This document shows, in pieces, positions 59,649-64,000 of a DNA stretch of 64,000 nucleotides (positions are counted from its first letter, which is position 1; every line of letters starts with the position of its first letter). The notes under the pieces were generated by a model, which was not told the DNA's origin, searched no databases, and was given only the letters and a program-made list of their open reading frames with translations. Both the position numbers and the translations under genes were made by a program. The DNA is taken from NCBI GenBank assembly GCA_021018815.1, contig JAITYX010000021.1, positions 5,485,001-5,549,000 of the forward strand, read 5' to 3'. The DNA is from Talinum fruticosum. Lineage: Eukaryota > Streptophyta > Magnoliopsida > Caryophyllales > Talinaceae.

Positions 59649-61904
59649 TTAAGGATTGAAGAAGTTCTTGGTGAGTCCACATCCCATGATGGAAGAATGC
59701 AACTTACCAATCCGATCAATGCCTTCCTCAAACACCACCCCCATACCCATCATGAAATGGGAGTCGATGTGGCAATGGAACAACCAAACACCCGGATTGT
59801 CAGCCTGAAACCTCAAGGCGGTCCACCCATAAGGATGAAGTGGCACTGTGTTTTTCATGATGGGGTTAACCAAGTTGAAGTTCTTCGGGTCATTTGACGG
59901 GTCAAACTTCCCCTGTCCATACCCCAACACCCAGAAGTCATGCCCGTGGAGATGCCACGGGTGGGTCTCACTGTTGTTCGGGTTCATGGTGTTGGCATTC
60001 TGAAGGATCACATCCACTGTGGAGTTCAACTCGAGGCGATAAATTCCACTGCTAGAAGTGGCGTTTACGTTGGGAGCTATGTTATGTATGTCGTAGTTTT
60101 CCCAGTCGTAGACATCTGGAGGCGGGGCTTGATCGAAGATCGCGGAGAGTTTATGCGTTAGCCTCTTTTCTTTGAGGGCTACAAGGTAAGGGGTGGTGGG
60201 AAAGGTTAAAGAGACGTTGTTCAAAGCCCACTTGGTGTAGCCGTCAATCTTGTTTTGGGTGTTAAGGAGTATGATCTGACGGTCCGAGGTGGCTGGTGGG
60301 GGTACAATGTACCCTTGCCTGGCCTTGATGGCATGACTCTGGGCTATCCTTGGCGCCGTGTCGTTCCACATGGGTCCCATGGTGGGAACGGTGGGTGGAT
60401 GCCGCAGTGGTGGGTTTGGGTAGTAGTTAAAGATGGCTAGTCCCGTTGGTGTGCCAGGCTTGCGGCTCACCACGTTCACCGTGGCCCAGTAGTTCCTTGA
60501 CGAGTCTTGGTTGGCGGTCACAAGGACCGAGTAGGTCTCACCAGAGTAGATGAATAGGTTCTTCACCGTGAAGGGCTCCACGTTGTGTCCATCCGCCTCT
60601 ACTACCGTCATGTTATGCCCCTGATAAACACATATGACATTTTGTAAATTTTAACTATAAATTTATTAAAAATTAACTTTAAATATAATTCTAGAAGACT
60701 GTTATAAAAAGTCTATCACAACAGTATAATTATCTAGGACCGAGGAATATAATTAATTTGGTACCTCGATCTCAAAGTTGAGAGCGGCCAAGGAGGTCAA
60801 GCTGCCAACGCGTAACCGGTAGGTTTTACCCGGAACAACCGTGAGGGTAAAAGGGGAGCATTCGGGTTTGGTGGCGTTACATACGTCGGTGTCAGATTTG
60901 AGGGGATTGACCAGTGAGCAGTTGTACCTACCTCTCCCTTGTATCAGAAGAGACTGCAATTTACAACACCAAATCCAGAATTGAATTCACACTTCATCAT
61001 AGAAAGACGACCGAGAAGCTAATTACATTACACATACATATATGTATTATATACCTGCGGTTCACCAACCCAGACAAAGGGCTTAGAGGTAAGCCCAGTG
61101 GCTTGTTCAAAGGTGCTCTTGTGATACCAATCTGTGAAGAGAATGCTCCGATCGAAGTCGTAGCCGAAGGGCTCGGACTCTCCTTTTGGGAGAGAGACTA
61201 TGATCATGCCGTTCAGTCCTGCTTCTCTTTGCATTCCATAATGTGCATGATACAAATATGTGCCCGCCTGCACCATAATTACACATATAATCCATTCGTT
61301 AATTAAGTTTCCAAAAACGGGTGATTCTACTGTTGATCAAGTAGTTAATGACATTTCAAAGCTGGATTTGGTAAATAAGATGAGCATTATTCAATTAAGT
61401 ACCCTGTCAACTTCAAACGTGTAGATAAAGGTGTCTCCTGGTACGATAGGACATTGGCTCACTGCTTCTGTTCCATCAAACCACGGTGTTCCCTTCTGTT
61501 TATATATATACAGCATTCATTAGAATGAACTTAATAATCACCAAATATGCTGATCGATCTATGAGACCCAATGTAGAACTAAAAGAGAACCAAAGATTTA
61601 AAACTATAGAAACCTGTCGAATGCCATGCCAATGGATGGTAAGGCCCTCGGTAAGCAAGCTGTTGGTGACCTCAACGACGACGGTGTCACCCTGGTGAGC
61701 GGTGATGGTAGGACCAGGGGCCATGCCGTTTATAGTAATGGCTATCTTCTTGTAGCAGTCCGGGTACTTGTACTCATACTTAACATCCCATTTGTAGTGT
61801 CGAATAGCGGCCTCGGACATTGACAGTAAACACAAGATGCTCAGAAGAAGGGCATAGATCGGGGCCGACGCGGCCGGTTTCCATCTGCTGTCTCCGGTCA
61901 CCAT
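59649..61904 (-). CDS. L-ascorbate oxidase, secreted multicopper oxidase
   Basis: Five exons on the minus strand: 61614-61904, 61403-61495, 61055-61267, 60765-60953 and 59649-60620, giving 585 residues in one clean frame. A signal peptide ([19 protein letters not shown]) directs it to the apoplast. Three cupredoxin domains follow, with all copper-ligand motifs present: [21 protein letters not shown], and HCHIDSH with the downstream Met of the type-1 site. The enzyme oxidises ascorbate with reduction of O2 to water and sets apoplastic redox state. Starts [15 protein letters not shown] and [15 protein letters not shown] are typical of ascorbate oxidases rather than laccases. An in-frame ATG at 61980-61982 would add 26 residues; the internal start gives a better signal peptide. 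Several N-glycosylation sites are visible (NNVS, NATSS, NSTVD). From memory closest to At4g39830. Confidence 0.93.
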
Positions 61905-64000
61905 TGTTGTAGCAGCTGTTATTAGTTCAATCGCCTGGAAAAGTGCTATATAGTAAGATATTATATATATATACACACACACAACGTAGCCTAGCTAGCA
62001 GAAGAACTCTTTAATGGGGTGGTATGGGGCTTATGTAATTCTGATTTTTAGGTATCATTATATATATAGACAACCTGGCCCTTCCACCAACTGTATAGTT
62101 GCCTAGTCAAAGGTCAAATTTGATGATTTTTTTTATTAAAAAAAAGCCAAGGAAAGAAATGAAGAGTGAGAGTCCATTCAACATTTTCTGTCAACACGTT
62201 TTTGCCTTTCTAAGAAACTTTTCTTTTTCTTTTTAATCCTGATTTGAATAAGAATTATATGTTTTACAGAGAGTTCCTGGAGGGAGCATCACATGGCTCG
62301 TAATTATAGAGGATGGGTTTTTTTATTTAAAAGAAAGGGGAGCTAAAGTAAAGATTAGTATAAAAACTATAATGTAATATAAAGTAGTGCCCGGTAGTGT
62401 AAAACATATCACAAATTTCTATTATTAGTTATTAACTTTTTATTAGTGGCAAATCTACGTGTAATCGAGTGGTTTTAAGCGATATCACTCGAATTTTTAA
62501 AAAATATATATTTGAGGAAAAAAGAAATATATATATATATATTAAATGTTTTTGGAGTATATACCAACAGGAGAAAGAGAAAGAGAAAGAGATTAAAGCA
62601 CACAAATCTCACTTCCATTTTTCCGTTCGTTTAATTATTTATTGACATATAATGAAAAAAGATAAAATATCACTCTCATATATATATATATAAGACGTTT
62701 TGTATATTATACTACTTAACACCATTATAATGGCGTAAAATCTGTACAGTCCAGTGATAAAACCCCGTGAATTTAACTGTCATGCTTGTGTAGTTTTGTC
62801 CTTTCGCCTATATTCGACACCCCCTGCGCGGCTTTATTTTTTAAACTTTTTCTTTCCCCTCAATCTCTCTCATTTTTTAGTTATTTGTGAAGTGTGAAAA
62901 AGATTATTTAATTGATGATTTTAATTATTTAGTCTGTACCTTGAAATTTGAAGATAAAAAATCAACCAAATTATATAGTTAGTAGTTTATAAATATAATA
63001 GATGTGGTTGTGAATTTGTAATATGTAGTGAATTTTTTTGTGCTTGTGATATCGTAATCTGTGAGAGTATATATATTTTGAAGATTTAATTTTTTTGAGT
63101 CTATCATCCCATTTTTCAGTTTACATGTTAACTTTGAAAGTTTGATACTAATTGTCAATGTTTTTTGATTCATTATTGGATATTGATGAAATTTTATTGC
63201 TTGATTAGTACTAAATTAATTTTAAATTTTATCTTGGTTAATTACAAGTTATGTTAACTTACAATATGCAAGGTACTTTATTCTTGACTAACTTCATTTT
63301 TTTGTTTTGAAAGTTTCAAATGCATAGTTTTTTCAAAAAAATAGTCAGAATCATTCCTCCCTTCAAGTGTTAAATTTCAATACACGGATTTACTTGTATC
63401 CCAATACCGCTTGATTTGAATCCTGAATTTACTATTACTTGTATCCCTTCAAGTGATGTAGTTTTTGTACATACGTGAAGGTTAAAGAAAATTATTCTAA
63501 AAAACAAGTTTAGGGGAATTTTAACCTACTAAAAATAGTTACTCCCTCTGTCCCACTGTGATCTCTCTAAATGCAAAAATATAATTTTTATGAAGAATAA
63601 ATATAAATCAATAGGATGTTAATTGAATGTGAATAATACAAAATTATTGATTAATAATGTGTTTAATGACCATTTACAAATATAATTTTGGGACCAAAAA
63701 AAAAGTTGTCCAAGAAAAAGATAAAAATAGGACTAACGGAGTAGTTGTAAATCTTTTCGGGTCATATTTAGTAAACTGTGTTTTGGCTAATTAAACTAGT
63801 CAGGTGAAAGGTGACCAAGTCAGATAAATATAAACGTATAATAGATTGGGTAAAAAAAAATAGCTTTTTTTATAGTAGTGTTTTGCTTGTTGATAGAAAA
63901 AGTTTTACAATTTATAACTACAAATATATGAAGTGATTATAAATAGTCATAAAAAGTATATCTATGCTAACCTAAGTGCCTGTTTAGTTCACCAACAAGT
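61905..64000. other. upstream region of ascorbate oxidase and AT-rich intergenic DNA
   Basis: A TATA-like TCTATATATATA (minus strand) lies at about 62059-62070, some 155 bases before the ascorbate oxidase ATG. Beyond it the DNA is AT-rich with no exon-like sequence up to the window end, apart from the MITE at 63539-63745. A (TA) patch occurs near 62670-62690. Confidence 0.5.
63539..63745. mobile_element. Stowaway-like MITE, about 205 bp
   Basis: The left end is TTACTCCCTCTGTCCCACT. The right end is AGGACTAACGGAGTAGTT, an imperfect inverse complement. TACTCCCTCYGTCCCA-type termini with an AT-rich interior are the signature of Stowaway MITEs in flowering plants. It is diverged from the copy at 11807-12068 in the interior. 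Confidence 0.65.

Noticed and set aside
59649..61904. Laccase instead of ascorbate oxidase
   Set aside because: The N-terminal and GTPWFDGT segments and the [16 protein letters not shown] context match ascorbate oxidases; plant laccases differ at these sites.

Overview
This window is nuclear DNA from a flowering plant, most likely a eudicot outside the Brassicaceae. It has GT-AG introns with AT-rich interiors, T/CT-rich leaders, AT-rich intergenic DNA, SINE- and MITE-type repeats, and ten plant-type genes. There is no bacterial, organellar or viral architecture, no CRISPR array and no rRNA or tRNA gene that I could recognise. Exon boundaries were set by eye from splice sites, reading frame and family conservation. 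Statements about homologues rest on memory, not on a search.

Layout: (1) 1290-3411 (+), the last two exons of a short-chain dehydrogenase/reductase whose 5' part lies off the left edge. (2) 4953-10885 (-), a CID-domain RNA polymerase II CTD-binding protein (RPRD1-like). (3) 13170-17362 (-), the ACINUS homologue (SAP domain, RRM-like domain, RSB motif). (4) 21947-29676 (+), MIC60/mitofilin. (5) 31723-41125 (+), CELLULOSE SYNTHASE INTERACTIVE 1 (CSI1/POM2), about 2150 residues of ARM repeats plus a C2 domain. (6) 42626-47460 (+), an A1 aspartic protease (ASPL1-like). (7) 49807-50426 (+), a farnesylated heavy-metal-associated protein (HIPP). (8) 51436-53061 (-), thylakoid-lumen FKBP16-2/PnsL4. 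(9) 56519-59035 (+), a MIKC*-type MADS-box factor (AGL66/AGL104 clade) in 12 exons. (10) 59649-61904 (-), a secreted L-ascorbate oxidase. Long AT-rich spacers separate them (18.3-21.5 kb, 53.1-56.5 kb, 62-64 kb).

The genes are ordinary neighbours with no shared pathway. From memory, however, their Arabidopsis counterparts fall in only a few paralogous segments (At5g10050/60/80, At4g39680/90/700/710/830, At2g22125, At1g22130), so the window looks like an unfractionated ancestral block.

The most notable observations are these. CSI1 has CTG, in good initiation context, where an ATG is expected. Two tRNA-derived SINE copies with target-site duplications sit in introns. A hairpin-like element with long inverted repeats lies at 20.8-21.3 kb. 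MIC60 has a perfect GC-AG intron. The aspartic protease has DDG in its first catalytic motif. About a dozen apparent one-base deletions, all in homopolymer runs, break five otherwise intact conserved genes, all left of 45 kb; this looks like sequence error rather than pseudogenization. I did not find a convincing new multi-gene system.
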